Shown: positions 1 to 10,316, counted from the first letter of the stretch. The stretch: DNA of 64,000 nt from Chromohalobacter canadensis (GCF_034479555.1 NZ_CP140151.1:3348001-3412000); one strand, 5' to 3'. The notes: generated by a model from the sequence alone, not told the origin. Numbers and translations are program-made.

Positions 1-759
1 GGTTTCCATCGACTCGCGCAGGTCGAAGGTCGTCTGATCGATCTGCGCCTGGGTGTCCTCGCGCAGACGCATCATGTGATCGCCCAGGGCGTTGAGCTGG
101 TGCCCCAGCGTTGCCAGTTCACGCGCGCCACGAGGCGCAAGGCGGGCGCTGTAATCGCCGCCGTTGAGGCGTTCGAGCAGGTCGATCTGATGTTGTAGCG
201 GCCTGGTCAAACGGCGGCTCAGCGGGTAGACGACCAAGAACAGCAGCAGGCCCAGCACCAATCCGGCCATGCCGTGGCCGGCTAGTTGGCGATAAAAAGC
301 CAGCGTCAGCGCCGTGGTCCCCAGATCGACATCGAGCCAGTAGGCTGTGGCCTCGTCCGGCGCATCCTGATCCGTATTGACCGTGCCCAAGGGTTGCAGC
401 CAGCGCCAGCGTTGCGCGTTCTCCTGCAAGGTGCCCTGGGCCGGCATCGGCCGGTCGGGGGCGTGCTGCGTTTCGCCGAGGCTGAGCACGGGGTCGCCAT
501 CTTCGTCGCGAATGCTGACGGCGTCGATCTCATCGATATCCAGCAGGCGTTGGGCCAGTTGGCGGAGATGTTCGTCACGCGCTTCATCGAGCGCCAGCGT
601 AAAAGCCGGCGCCAGCGTCGTGGTGACATCGGCGATGCGCGTGGCGAGTGCCTGACGCGCCTCCTGGCGTCCGGCATAGATGTCATACGTCCCATAGGCG
701 ATCCCCACGCCCAGTGGCAGACCCAGCAATAAAAGCAGCAAGCGCAGCCTTAGTGACAT
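1..759 (-). CDS. gacS: GacS/BarA-type hybrid sensor histidine kinase, N-terminal part (cut by window edge)
   Basis: The 253 visible codons encode a basic start and a first membrane segment (LLLLLLGLPLGVGIAYG), a periplasmic stretch of about 130 residues, a second membrane segment (LVLGLLLFLVVYP) and then a HAMP linker (SRRLTRPL) leading into a coiled coil. The kinase core would lie outside the window. The start ATG follows GGGAGCGG. Divergent placement next to cysM-rlmD-relA-mazG matches gacS/barA of pseudomonads and halomonads. In those organisms the GacS/GacA pair activates transcription of CsrA-sequestering small RNAs; a candidate of that kind lies at 16.9 kb. The identity rests on architecture and synteny, because no catalytic motif is visible. 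Confidence 0.8.
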   Translation of the reverse strand, partial: MSLRLRLLLLLLGLPLGVGIAYGTYDIYAGRQEARQALATRIADVTTTLAPAFTLALDEARDEHLRQLAQRLLDIDEIDAVSIRDEDGDPVLSLGETQHAPDRPMPAQGTLQENAQRWRWLQPLGTVNTDQDAPDEATAYWLDVDLGTTALTLAFYRQLAGHGMAGLVLGLLLFLVVYPLSRRLTRPLQHQIDLLERLNGGDYSARLAPRGARELATLGHQLNALGDHMMRLREDTQAQIDQTTFDLRESMET

Positions 760-907
760 TCCGACCGCTCCCTTCGTGTTCATCATCGGCAGTATGCCAC
801 ACTCAGTGGGTTCGCCTGTCGCTGACGGGCCGTCCCGGATATAATTGGACGCATTGAATAGTCGACGAATGCGTTTTGATGCGACGCGCATCGCAAAGGA
901 TGAACCC

Positions 908-1804
908 ATGCAATTTCCCACTCTCGCGGATGTGGTCGGCCACACGCCGCTGGTCCGTTTGACCCGGCTGCAGGCAGGGCGTAACAACACGTTATTGGCC
1001 AAGCTCGAGGGCAACAATCCGGCGGGCTCGGTCAAGGACCGCCCGGCGCTCTCGATGCTTGGAGAAGCCGAGGCACGTGGCGAGATCAGCCCCGGCGATA
1101 CCCTGATCGAAGCAACCTCGGGCAACACCGGCATCGCACTGGCCATGGCGGCGGCGATCAAGGGATACCGCATGACCTTGATCATGCCCGAGAGCGCTTC
1201 CAGCGAGCGCAAGCAGGCGATGGCCGCTTATGGCGCGACGTTGATCGAGGTCAGTAAGGATGCGGGCATGGAAGGCGCGCGCGACCTGGCGGACGAGATG
1301 ATCGCGCGTGGCGAGGGTAAGCCGCTCAACCAGTTCGCCAATACCGACAATCCCTTGTCTCACTATCGCACCACCGGGCCGGAGCTCTGGGAGCAGACCG
1401 GCGGGCAAATTACCCATTTCGTCAGCTCGATGGGCACCACCGGCACCATCATGGGTGTCTCGCAGTATCTCAAGGAACGCCGCGACGACATTCAGATTGT
1501 CGGCCTGCAACCCGCCGATGGCGCCAGTATCGCCGGCATTCGACGCTGGCCGCATGAGTACTTGCCGCGCATTTTCGATGCCTCGCGGGTCGACGTCACG
1601 TTGGATATCGGCCAGCAGGAAGCCGAGGAGCATATGCGTTTGCTCGCCCGCGAAGAAGGCATTCTGGCAGGTGTCTCCTCCGGCGGCGCGCTGGCGGGAG
1701 CGTTGCGCATCGCCGAGCAGGTGGAAAACGCGGTGATCGTGTTCATCGTCTGCGATCGTGGCGACCGTTACCTGTCCACCGGCCTTTTCGCCCCGGAGCG
1801 CTAA
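908..1804 (+). CDS. cysM: cysteine synthase B (O-acetylserine sulfhydrylase B)
   Basis: The 298-residue product is a fold-type II PLP enzyme that makes cysteine from O-acetylserine and sulfide; CysM enzymes can also use thiosulfate. The PLP lysine lies in NPAGSVKDR near residue 43, the substrate loop is EATSGNTGIA, and the phosphate-binding glycine loop is SSMGTTGTI. A longer reading begins at 845, but the ATG at 908 follows AAAGGAT and gives the usual family length. rlmD begins one base after the stop codon, so the two are probably cotranscribed. Confidence 0.95.
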   Translation: MQFPTLADVVGHTPLVRLTRLQAGRNNTLLAKLEGNNPAGSVKDRPALSMLGEAEARGEISPGDTLIEATSGNTGIALAMAAAIKGYRMTLIMPESASSERKQAMAAYGATLIEVSKDAGMEGARDLADEMIARGEGKPLNQFANTDNPLSHYRTTGPELWEQTGGQITHFVSSMGTTGTIMGVSQYLKERRDDIQIVGLQPADGASIAGIRRWPHEYLPRIFDASRVDVTLDIGQQEAEEHMRLLAREEGILAGVSSGGALAGALRIAEQVENAVIVFIVCDRGDRYLSTGLFAPER

Positions 1805-1805
1805 G

Positions 1806-3233
1806 ATGGCGATGCTGGGCAAACGGCGCCCACCGCGCGCCGCCACGGGTCGAGTGCGTCGGGAAAGCGGGGCACATGCGCCACCCCGTGGCGAGGCGGC
1901 AGATACGTTGACCATCGAGCGCTTGGCGCATGATGGGCGCGGCGTGGCACGCGACCCGCATGGCAAGACGGTGTTCGTCGATCAGGCGCTCCCCGGCGAG
2001 CGTGTGCGCATCGCCGTGCATCGTCAGCGCAAGCGCTTCGACGAGGCGCATGTCGTCGAGTGTCTCGAACCTTCCCCACAGCGGGTGACACCGCCTTGCA
2101 TGTATTACGGGCGTTGCGGCGGTTGTGACTTGCAGCACTTGGCACTCGAGGAGCAGCGCACTCATAAGCAGCGTACGCTCGAAGAATTGTTCACGCGTCA
2201 GGGGCTCGACCTCCCCGCGATGCAACGCTTGGTCGGCGAGGGGCTGGGCTATCGGCGTCGTGCGCGCCTGGGCGTCAAATGCGATGCCGAGGGAACGCCG
2301 CATCTCGGGTTTCGCGCCCGGGGCAGTGAACACTTGGTCGACATCGATCACTGCATGGTGCTCGAGCCCATACTGGCGGACTTGATCGCCCCGCTGCGCG
2401 AATGCCTGACCACGCTGGAGGCGCCGCGACGCGTCGGTCACATCGAACTGCTCGCCACGGCCGAAGGCGCCTGTGTGGTGATACGTCAGTTGCGCGATGT
2501 CCCCGGGGACGAAACCCGCTGGCAACGTTTCGCCGCCGAACGCGACATCACGCTGATCTGGCAGGTGGGGCGCGATTCGCCCACGCAACGCTGGCTGCAC
2601 GCGCCGTTTGGCGAGACGCTGCATGTCACGCTGGCGCTGGACGACACCACCTTGCAACTAGGATGCGCGCCGGGCGATTTCCTACAAATCAACGCCGAGG
2701 TTAATGCCCAACTAGTGCGCACGGCGCTACGCTGGCTTGCACCTCAAGGGCACGAACGGGTGCTCGACCTGTTCGCTGGCGTAGGTAATTTCACCTTGGC
2801 GTTATCGCCGCATGTGGCCGCGATCAGCGGCATTGAAGGCAGCCCGGCGATGGTTGAGCGCCTTGCCGACAACGCGCGCCGTGCCGGCTTGCACCATGTC
2901 GAGGCACATCAGGCCGATCTGGCCACGCGCATGCCCGATGTCGAAAATGTCGATTGGGTCGTGCTCGACCCACCGCGTGGCGGTGCCGAAGCGCTGTGCC
3001 GGGGGCTCGCCGAGCATCCGGTGGAAAAGGTGCTGTATGTTTCGTGCGATCCTGCTGCGCTGGCGCGGGATACGGCACATCTTGTGCAAGGTGGCTACCG
3101 CATCGAACGTGCCGCGGTGGTCGATATGTTTCCGCATACCGCGCACTTGGAGTCCATGCTGTTACTGACCCGCGAGGTATCGCGCGGTCGGTCCATGTCC
3201 GCAGAAAGGGAAGATCATGGTCAAGGTCCGTGA
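1806..3233 (+). CDS. rlmD: 23S rRNA (uracil-1939-C5) methyltransferase
   Basis: RlmD (RumA) methylates U1939 of 23S rRNA using SAM. An N-terminal TRAM-like segment (about residues 28-85) precedes the iron-sulfur cluster cysteines in CMYYGRCGGCD, a central RNA-binding part, and a Rossmann methyltransferase domain with DLFAGVGNFTL. The nucleophile motif is VLYVSCDP and the preceding DPPRGG is intact. The length of 475 residues is slightly above the E. coli enzyme because of a basic N-terminal extension; a start two codons later (1812) is equally possible. The 3' end overlaps relA by 17 bases, suggesting coupled translation. Confidence 0.95.
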   Translation: MAMLGKRRPPRAATGRVRRESGAHAPPRGEAADTLTIERLAHDGRGVARDPHGKTVFVDQALPGERVRIAVHRQRKRFDEAHVVECLEPSPQRVTPPCMYYGRCGGCDLQHLALEEQRTHKQRTLEELFTRQGLDLPAMQRLVGEGLGYRRRARLGVKCDAEGTPHLGFRARGSEHLVDIDHCMVLEPILADLIAPLRECLTTLEAPRRVGHIELLATAEGACVVIRQLRDVPGDETRWQRFAAERDITLIWQVGRDSPTQRWLHAPFGETLHVTLALDDTTLQLGCAPGDFLQINAEVNAQLVRTALRWLAPQGHERVLDLFAGVGNFTLALSPHVAAISGIEGSPAMVERLADNARRAGLHHVEAHQADLATRMPDVENVDWVVLDPPRGGAEALCRGLAEHPVEKVLYVSCDPAALARDTAHLVQGGYRIERAAVVDMFPHTAHLESMLLLTREVSRGRSMSAEREDHGQGP

Positions 3234-5469
3234 AGACCAACCGTTGACGCCGGCCGGCGAGGTCGATATCGCATTGTGGTTGAAGCGCCTCCAGGATGAT
3301 GTCGTGCTGCGCGATATCGAGGAGATGCGCCAGGCCTGCGAACTTGCCCGGCATCTGGCCTATAACGCCGAGAAACCTCACCACAACTGGGCCGAACCGG
3401 CCTCTAGCTTCCGCACCGGTCTGGAAATGGCCGATATTCTCGGCGAACTCAAGCTCGATCAGTCGATTCTCGAGGCGGCGGTACTGTACCGCGTGGTACG
3501 CGAGGGGTTGATCACGCTGGAGGCCATCGAAAAGCGCTTCGGCGCGGAAGTGGCTTCGCTGATCGACGGCGTGTTGCACATGGCTGCGATCAGCCAACTG
3601 CAGGCGCCACGCCAGGGGTTATCGCAGCACAACCAGCAGGAAAATCTGCGCAAGATGCTGGTGGCGATGGTCGACGACGTACGCGTGGCCTTGATCAAGA
3701 TTGCCGAACGTACCTGTGCGCTGCGCATGGTGCGCGACGCGCCGCGCGACAAGCGTCTGCGGGTGGCGCGCGAGGTCTTCGATATCTACGCGCCGCTGGC
3801 ACACCGCCTGGGTATCGGGCAGCTCAAGTGGGAGCTCGAGGACCTGTCGTTCCGCTATCTGCAAGAGAGCGACTATAAGGCCATCGCCAAGCAGCTGGCC
3901 GAGAAACGCCTCGACCGCGACCGCTACATCCATGACGTGGTGGAAACCATCAAGGGGCTGCTCGATCAGCAAGGCATCAAGCAATACGATGTCGACGGCC
4001 GTGCCAAGCATATCTACTCGATCTGGCGCAAAATGCAGCGCAAGCACATCGACTTCTCGCAGGTCTACGACGTGCGCGCGGTGCGCATTCTGGTGCCGGA
4101 AGTCGCCGACTGCTACACCGCGCTGGGCATCGTGCATTCGAGCTGGCATCACGTGCCGCATGAATTCGACGATTACATCGCCAACCCCAAGCGCAATGGC
4201 TACCAATCGCTGCACACGGCGGTGATCGGCCCCGAGAACAAGGTGCTGGAGATCCAGATCCGTACCTTCTCCATGCATGAGGAGGCCGAGCTCGGTGTCT
4301 GTGCCCACTGGCGTTACAAGGGGCACGATGTCGACTCGAAAAGCCGTAGCTACGAGGAGAAGATCGCCTGGCTGCGCCAGGTGCTCGAATGGCAGGAGGA
4401 AGTCGGCGAGCTGGGCGACCTGCGCGAGGGCCTTTCCAGCGACGTGGCGCCGGATCGTATCTACGTCTTCACCCCGGATGGCCATGTCATCGACATGCCC
4501 AAGATCGCCACGCCCATCGACTTCGCCTACCGCGTGCATACCGAGGTTGGTCATCTGTGTCGGGGCGCCAAGGTCGATGGCCGCATCGTACCGTTGACGT
4601 ATCAGCTCGAGACCGGGCAGCAGGTCGAGATTCTCACCGCCACCAAGGGCGGGCCGAGCCGCGACTGGCTCAATCCCAACCTGGGTTTCGTCAAGACCTC
4701 GCGGGCGCGGGCCAAGATCCAGGCATGGTTCAAGTACCAGGCGCGCAGTCAGAACATCGAGGAAGGTCGCACCCTGTTCGAGAAGGCGTTTCGGCGCTTG
4801 GACATCGAGGGCGTAGATTTCGACGCCTTGGCGCAAGCCGTCAATTACCAGACGGTCGACGACATGTATGCCGCTATCGGCGGCGGTGACCTGCGCATCG
4901 GACAGGTGTTGCACCAAGCGCAGCAACTTTTCGGCGATACCGACGATCAGGAGCAGCTCGACCGCCTGTTGGCCAAGCCCGGTCGCTCGTCCAAAGCGGC
5001 GGTGGACGACATCACCGTGCTGGGCGTCGGTAATCTCAAGACCTCGATGGCCAATTGCTGCCACCCGGTACCCGGCGATCAGATCGTCGGCTATATCACC
5101 CAAGGGCGTGGTGTGACCATCCATCGCCAGGATTGCCCCAATATCCTGCAACTACGTGCCGAGGAGCCGCGCCGCATCGTCGATGTCGAGTGGGGCAATG
5201 CCAGCGCTCAGTACCCGGTGGATATCGAGATCGAAGCCTGGGACCGTTCGGGATTGCTGCGTGATGTCACGCATATTCTCACCAGTGATCGCATCAATGT
5301 GCTGTCGGTCAATACGCTGACCGATAAGCACGATAACCTGGCGCGTATGAAGATCACCCTGGAAGTCGATGGCCTCGAGGCCTTGGAGCGCATCTTTTCG
5401 CGAATTCAGCAGCTCCCCAACGTCATCGACGTCAAGCGGCTGCGCAGTGGAGGAGGCAAGACGGCATGA
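3217..5469 (+). CDS. relA: GTP pyrophosphokinase RelA ((p)ppGpp synthetase I)
   Basis: RelA makes (p)ppGpp on ribosomes carrying uncharged tRNA. The order is an HD-like pseudo-hydrolase domain (about 30-190), the synthetase domain with YDVRAVRILV and NGYQSLHTAV (about 250-350), TGS (about 410-470, RIYVFTPDG), a linker containing a Cys-His pair (MANCCHPVPGD), and a C-terminal ACT domain (about 670-745). In the hydrolase domain the usual ADRLHN-type motif reads AERTCA, so hydrolysis is expected to be lost, as is typical of RelA rather than SpoT. The 750-residue length is normal. The stop overlaps the mazG start (ATGA). Confidence 0.96.
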   Translation: MVKVREDQPLTPAGEVDIALWLKRLQDDVVLRDIEEMRQACELARHLAYNAEKPHHNWAEPASSFRTGLEMADILGELKLDQSILEAAVLYRVVREGLITLEAIEKRFGAEVASLIDGVLHMAAISQLQAPRQGLSQHNQQENLRKMLVAMVDDVRVALIKIAERTCALRMVRDAPRDKRLRVAREVFDIYAPLAHRLGIGQLKWELEDLSFRYLQESDYKAIAKQLAEKRLDRDRYIHDVVETIKGLLDQQGIKQYDVDGRAKHIYSIWRKMQRKHIDFSQVYDVRAVRILVPEVADCYTALGIVHSSWHHVPHEFDDYIANPKRNGYQSLHTAVIGPENKVLEIQIRTFSMHEEAELGVCAHWRYKGHDVDSKSRSYEEKIAWLRQVLEWQEEVGELGDLREGLSSDVAPDRIYVFTPDGHVIDMPKIATPIDFAYRVHTEVGHLCRGAKVDGRIVPLTYQLETGQQVEILTATKGGPSRDWLNPNLGFVKTSRARAKIQAWFKYQARSQNIEEGRTLFEKAFRRLDIEGVDFDALAQAVNYQTVDDMYAAIGGGDLRIGQVLHQAQQLFGDTDDQEQLDRLLAKPGRSSKAAVDDITVLGVGNLKTSMANCCHPVPGDQIVGYITQGRGVTIHRQDCPNILQLRAEEPRRIVDVEWGNASAQYPVDIEIEAWDRSGLLRDVTHILTSDRINVLSVNTLTDKHDNLARMKITLEVDGLEALERIFSRIQQLPNVIDVKRLRSGGGKTA

Positions 5470-6308
5470 GAGAGGCATCCGCGCGTTACGGGCTCGACGA
5501 TCTTTTGAGGTTGATGGCGGTGTTGCGAGACACCGATCAAGGTTGCCCCTGGGACGTCAAGCAGGACTGGGACAGCATCGTCCCGCACACCCTGGAAGAA
5601 GCCTACGAGGTGGCCGATGCCATCGAGCGCCGCGCCTTCGACGAGCTGCCCGGCGAGTTGGGCGATTTACTGTTTCAGGTCGTCTACTACAGCCAGTTTG
5701 CGCGAGAAGAAGGGCGCTTCGATTTTCACGATGTCGTCGACGTGCTGACCGCCAAGATGGTGGCGCGCCATCCGCATGTTTTCCCCGAAGGAACGCTTGA
5801 ATCGCGGCGTCCGGTCGGTGTGTCGGCCGACGAGGTCGAGACGGCGGGCGTCAAGGCTCGCTGGGAGGCCCTCAAGGCGCAGGAGCGCGAGACGCGCCAG
5901 GCGGTATCGGTACTCGATGATGTGCCGCGCACGCTGCCCGCTCTGTCGCGTGGCGCCAAGCTCTCCAAACGCGCCGCGCGGGTCGGCTTCGAGTGGCCCG
6001 ATGCCCAAGGCGTGTATGACAAGATCCGCGAGGAGCTGGCGGAAGTCGAGGAAGCCGCGGATCATCAAGATGCCGATCATGTACGCGAGGAAATCGGCGA
6101 CTTGCTGTTCGCCGTCACCAATCTGGCAAGGCGCTTCGATGTCGATCCCGAGCGCGCGCTACGCGAAGCCAACGGCAAGTTCGAGCGCCGCTTTCGTCAT
6201 GTAGAAAGTGCGCTGGCGGAGCGGGGCTATTCTCTCGAGGCCTCCTCCCTCGACGAAATGGAGCGTCACTGGCAAGCCGCCAAGCGCGGCGAAACCTCGG
6301 TGTCCTGA
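5466..6308 (+). CDS. mazG: nucleoside triphosphate pyrophosphohydrolase MazG
   Basis: The 280-residue protein has two MazG all-alpha domains, each with EExxE-type metal sites (TLEEAYEVADA near residue 40 and EELAEVEEAADH near 185). MazG hydrolyses NTPs to NMP and pyrophosphate and in E. coli lowers ppGpp levels under starvation. Its position directly behind relA, with an ATGA overlap, fits that role. The N-terminal signature CPWDVKQ is standard. No mazEF genes lie nearby. Confidence 0.95.
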   Translation: MREASARYGLDDLLRLMAVLRDTDQGCPWDVKQDWDSIVPHTLEEAYEVADAIERRAFDELPGELGDLLFQVVYYSQFAREEGRFDFHDVVDVLTAKMVARHPHVFPEGTLESRRPVGVSADEVETAGVKARWEALKAQERETRQAVSVLDDVPRTLPALSRGAKLSKRAARVGFEWPDAQGVYDKIREELAEVEEAADHQDADHVREEIGDLLFAVTNLARRFDVDPERALREANGKFERRFRHVESALAERGYSLEASSLDEMERHWQAAKRGETSVS

Positions 6309-6415
6309 GAGGGAACATCCGTTGTGGGTGTCGGCGTGCCCGGGTAATGTAGTCAAGACAACAACTTGCCATGTCGGTCACTGCGGTGACCGGCACATCC
6401 ACCACGGAGGGCATC

Positions 6416-9067
6416 ATGAGTCACGACTTGCATGAATCGCTGCGCGACAACGTCCGCATCCTCGGCGATAGCCTAGGGCGCACCATTGCCGATGACCTGG
6501 GCGATGGCTTCGTCGATAAGATCGAGACCATTCGCAGCCTGGCCAAGCAAGGGCGCCAGGAAGACAGCGAAGGCCGCCGTGAATTGATCGAATACCTGCG
6601 CGCGCTGCCCGAGCAGGATTTGCTGCCGGTGACGCGTGCCTTCAACCAGTTTCTCAACTTCTCCAATATCGCCGAGCAGCATTACCGCGCGCGCTTTCGT
6701 CGTGTCGAGGACTACAAGCCCGGCACTCAGCCCGATCTCGGCGAGTTGTTCGAGCGTATTCGCAGCGCCGGCCATGCGCCGCGCAAGTTGGTCGAGACGT
6801 TGGCCGCCATGCGCGTGGAGCTGGTGCTCACCGCGCATCCCACCGAGGTCATCCGGCGCACGCTGATCCGCAAGTACGACGCTATAGACGAGTGCCTGAC
6901 CACCATGGAAGGCGCCACTGAGCGCGAGGAGATTGCTGGCCGCGCGCGGGGCCGGCTCGAGGAACTGATCAGCCAGGCCTGGCACACCGACGAGATTCGC
7001 CACGAGCGCCCGACCCCGGTGGACGAAGCCAAATGGGGCTTCGCGGTGATCGAGAATTCGTTGTGGCAAGCGGTGCCCGATTTCCACCGTGAGCTCGACG
7101 ATCTCTTGTTGGCCTCCGCCGGTGAACGCTTACCGCTGGATGCCGCGCCGCTGCGTTTCGCGTCGTGGATGGGCGGCGACCGCGACGGCAACCCCAACGT
7201 CACCGGGCGGGTCACCGAGGAGGTCCTGCTGCTGGGTCGCTGGATGGCCGCCGATCTCTACGCGCGTGACCTGTTGCGCCTCAAGTCCGAGCTCTCGATG
7301 TGGAAGGCCAACAGCGCGTTGCGCGCCGAGGTCGGCAGTGACCCGGAGCCGTATCGGGCCTTGCTCAAGCGCTTGCTGGCGCGGGTCGAGGCGACGCGCG
7401 ACTGGGCCAAGGCGCGTCTCGACGGGCGCCCCTTCGACACCGATATCCCGATCATCGAAACGCGCGATCAGCTCTATGCGCCGCTGTTGTCCTGCTATCG
7501 CTCGTTGTGCGACATGGGCCTGGATACCATCGCCAATGGTAGCCTGCTGGATACCCTACGGCGCGTGGCGGTGTTCGGTGTCTCGCTGACCAAACTGGAT
7601 ATCCGCCAGGAATCCAGCCGCCATGCCCAGGTCTTCGACGAGCTCAGTGAATGCCTGGGCCTGGGCCGCTACCGCGAGTGGGATGAAGAGCAGCGACAGG
7701 CGTTCCTGCTCGAAGAACTGGAATCGCCACGTCCGTTGATTCCCCGGCGCTGGGACTGCTCGGCGGAAACCCGCGAGGTCATTGACACCTTCCGGGTCAT
7801 CGCCCGCGAACACCGCGAGGCGCTGGGTACTTATGTCATCTCCATGGCGGGGCAGCCGTCCGATGTGCTGGCGGTAGCGCTGTTGATGAAGGAAGTCGGT
7901 GGCGACATGCATCTCCCTATCGCGCCGCTGTTCGAGACCCTCGACGACCTCAATCGCGCTGGTGATGTCATCGCGCGATTGTTGTCGTTGCCCGGTTATC
8001 GACGCATGGCCGGCGATGGCCAGGAAGTCATGATCGGCTATTCGGACTCGGCCAAGGACGCCGGCCAGTTGGCTGCTGCCTGGGCACAGTACCGCGCCCA
8101 GGAGCAATTGGTCGGCATCTGCCGCGAGCACGGCGTCGCGTTGACGCTATTCCATGGGCGTGGCGGTACCGTGGGGCGTGGCGGCGGTCCGGCGCATGCG
8201 GCGATTCTCTCGCAGCCGCCGGGCTCCGTGAACGGTAGCCTGCGGGTCACCGAGCAGGGTGAAATGATCCGCTTCAAGTTCGGTCAGCCGGACATCGCCC
8301 TGCGTTCCATGGAAATCTATGCCTGTGCAGTGCTCGAAGCCACACTGCTGCCGCCGCCCGATCCCGAACCGGTGTGGCGCGAGGAAATGGACCGGCTGTC
8401 CGATATCGCGCATCGTGCCTATGTCGGCGTGGTGCGCGAGGATCCCGATTTCGTGCCGTATTTCCGCTCGGTGACGCCGGAAAGTGCGCTCGGCCGTCTG
8501 CCGCTGGGGTCGCGTCCCGCGAAGCGTCGCCAGGAGGGCGGCGTAGAATCGTTGCGCGCGATTCCCTGGATCTTTGCCTGGACCCAGACCCGGCTGATGC
8601 TGCCGGCCTGGCTGGGCAGTGGCGAAGCCTTCGCCACGCGTCTCGCCGAACCAGACGGCCGCGAGCGCTTGCGCGACATGCGCGCACGTTGGCCGTTCTT
8701 CGGCACCTATCTGGATATGCTCGAGATGCTGCTGGCCAAGGCCGACCCCGACATTGCCGCCTATTATGAGCGCCGCCTGGTCGACGAGCCGGCGCTGCAA
8801 GCCTTGGGCAAATCGCTGCGCCAGCGCTTGTCACATCTGGAAACGGCGCTGCTGGATATCCTCGATCAAGATGAACTGCTCGAGCACACGCCGTTGATTC
8901 GCCAAGCCATCGAGGTCCGAAACCCCTATATCGATCCCTTGCATGGCCTACAGGCGGAGCTTCTACAGCGTAACCGCGACGCCGACGGTGCGATCAGTCC
9001 CGAGCTGTCGCGGGCGCTGATGGTGACCATGGCGGGTATCGCGGCGGGTCTGCGCAATACCGGGTGA
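6416..9067 (+). CDS. ppc: phosphoenolpyruvate carboxylase
   Basis: The 883-residue enzyme adds bicarbonate to PEP to give oxaloacetate, refilling the TCA cycle. Key motifs are intact: the catalytic histidine in LTAHPTEVIRR (about residue 141), GYSDSAKDAG, and the arginine-rich loop FHGRGGTVGRGGGP. The C terminus ends in NTG as in the family. The ATG at 6416 was chosen because CGGAGG lies eight bases upstream; an in-frame start at 6371 would add a non-conserved tail. It stands alone after mazG. Confidence 0.96.
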   Translation: MSHDLHESLRDNVRILGDSLGRTIADDLGDGFVDKIETIRSLAKQGRQEDSEGRRELIEYLRALPEQDLLPVTRAFNQFLNFSNIAEQHYRARFRRVEDYKPGTQPDLGELFERIRSAGHAPRKLVETLAAMRVELVLTAHPTEVIRRTLIRKYDAIDECLTTMEGATEREEIAGRARGRLEELISQAWHTDEIRHERPTPVDEAKWGFAVIENSLWQAVPDFHRELDDLLLASAGERLPLDAAPLRFASWMGGDRDGNPNVTGRVTEEVLLLGRWMAADLYARDLLRLKSELSMWKANSALRAEVGSDPEPYRALLKRLLARVEATRDWAKARLDGRPFDTDIPIIETRDQLYAPLLSCYRSLCDMGLDTIANGSLLDTLRRVAVFGVSLTKLDIRQESSRHAQVFDELSECLGLGRYREWDEEQRQAFLLEELESPRPLIPRRWDCSAETREVIDTFRVIAREHREALGTYVISMAGQPSDVLAVALLMKEVGGDMHLPIAPLFETLDDLNRAGDVIARLLSLPGYRRMAGDGQEVMIGYSDSAKDAGQLAAAWAQYRAQEQLVGICREHGVALTLFHGRGGTVGRGGGPAHAAILSQPPGSVNGSLRVTEQGEMIRFKFGQPDIALRSMEIYACAVLEATLLPPPDPEPVWREEMDRLSDIAHRAYVGVVREDPDFVPYFRSVTPESALGRLPLGSRPAKRRQEGGVESLRAIPWIFAWTQTRLMLPAWLGSGEAFATRLAEPDGRERLRDMRARWPFFGTYLDMLEMLLAKADPDIAAYYERRLVDEPALQALGKSLRQRLSHLETALLDILDQDELLEHTPLIRQAIEVRNPYIDPLHGLQAELLQRNRDADGAISPELSRALMVTMAGIAAGLRNTG

Positions 9068-9096
9068 GTGCTGTTTCGTCTTGCGCCGAGCGCTTG

Positions 9097-10275
9097 TCAT
9101 GACGGATAGGCGGGTGTCAGCAGCGCCCGTGTCAGCATGCCGCCGACGAGGCCCCAGAACGCGGCGCCGACACCCAGTAGCGTCACCCCCGAGGCGGTGA
9201 TGAGAAAGGTGACTAGCGCCGCGTCGCGGTGGGCCGCGTCGTGCAGGGCGTTATGCAGGCTACCGCCGATGGTGGTCAATAGCGCCAGCCCCGCGATGGC
9301 GAGAATCAAGGGGCCAGGCAGGGCGGCAAACAGCGTGCCGATAGAACCGCCGAAGAGTCCCGCCAGCAAGTAGAACGCCCCTGCGCAAGCGGCGGCCATG
9401 TAGCGCCGTTCGGGGTCGGGATGCGCCTCGGGTCCCATGCAGATGGCGGCGGTGATCGCCGCCAGGCAGATCGAGAAACCGCCCAATGGCGCCAATATTA
9501 GCGTCGCCAACCCCGTACAGGCGATCAACGGCGATACCGGTGGCGTATAGCCCGCCGCGCGCAAAGTCGCCACGCCCGGCGCGTTCTGAGACGCCATGCT
9601 GACCACGAATAGCGGAATACCCACGCCGATCAGTGATGACAGCGTAAAGCGTGGCGCGACCGGTTCGGGCATATCGATGGCCAGCGTGACCTGCGTCGTG
9701 TCGATGCCGCCTTGCAGTCCGGCGACGGCCAAACCCGCCAGCAGGACACCCAGTACCGCATAGCGGGGGCAATAGCGCCGCCCCAACAGATACGCGATGC
9801 ACATGGCACCCACCAGGGTGAGGTTATCCTCGAGGGAAGCGAACGCCTCGAGCCCGAAACGTAGCAGCACCCCGCCCAGCATGGCAGCGGCAAGGGCATG
9901 CGGAATGCGTTCCATGAGCCGCGCGAATATCCCCGTTGCTCCACATATCACCATCAGCGCGCCCGAGAACAGGAACACGCCGATGGCCTCGGCGAGCGTA
10001 TAGTCGCCAAGGCTCGTTGCCAGTAGCGCCGCGCCGGGAGTCGACCAGGCAGTCAGCACCGGCACGCGATAATAAAGCGACAGCCCCAACGAAGTGACGC
10101 CCATGCCCAGTCCCAACGTGCTCAGCCAGCCGCCGATCTGCGCAGGGCTGGCGCCGGCGGCCTCGGCCGCCTGAAAGACGATCACCGCTGAACTGGCGTA
10201 GCTCACCAGCACGGCTACGAATCCCGCCACGATTGCCGAGACGGAAAAATCGCGTAGGAAAAAAGGCTGACCCAT
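9097..10275 (-). CDS. BenE-family transporter (benzoate/H+ symporter family)
   Basis: The 392-residue protein is almost entirely hydrophobic with about 11-12 predicted membrane segments and the BenE-type N terminus (FLRDFSVSAIVAGFVAVLVS). Family members import benzoate or related compounds with protons, but no aromatic catabolic gene is adjacent, so the substrate is open. An earlier in-frame start exists at 10359; the ATG at 10275 follows AAGGAG and gives the family length. The gene diverges from an XRE-cupin regulator (10425) across a 149-bp gap containing a perfect palindrome. Confidence 0.85.
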   Translation of the reverse strand: MGQPFFLRDFSVSAIVAGFVAVLVSYASSAVIVFQAAEAAGASPAQIGGWLSTLGLGMGVTSLGLSLYYRVPVLTAWSTPGAALLATSLGDYTLAEAIGVFLFSGALMVICGATGIFARLMERIPHALAAAMLGGVLLRFGLEAFASLEDNLTLVGAMCIAYLLGRRYCPRYAVLGVLLAGLAVAGLQGGIDTTQVTLAIDMPEPVAPRFTLSSLIGVGIPLFVVSMASQNAPGVATLRAAGYTPPVSPLIACTGLATLILAPLGGFSICLAAITAAICMGPEAHPDPERRYMAAACAGAFYLLAGLFGGSIGTLFAALPGPLILAIAGLALLTTIGGSLHNALHDAAHRDAALVTFLITASGVTLLGVGAAFWGLVGGMLTRALLTPAYPS

Positions 10276-10316
10276 GGTGGCTCCTTGCCCCGGCAGTCGG
10301 ATGATTTTGGCGTGTT

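Noticed and set aside
3619..5151. Long minus-strand open frame (510 codons) inside relA
   Set aside because: It is the antisense shadow of a well-supported relA gene with GC-rich codon bias; its translation has no family features and no RBS.
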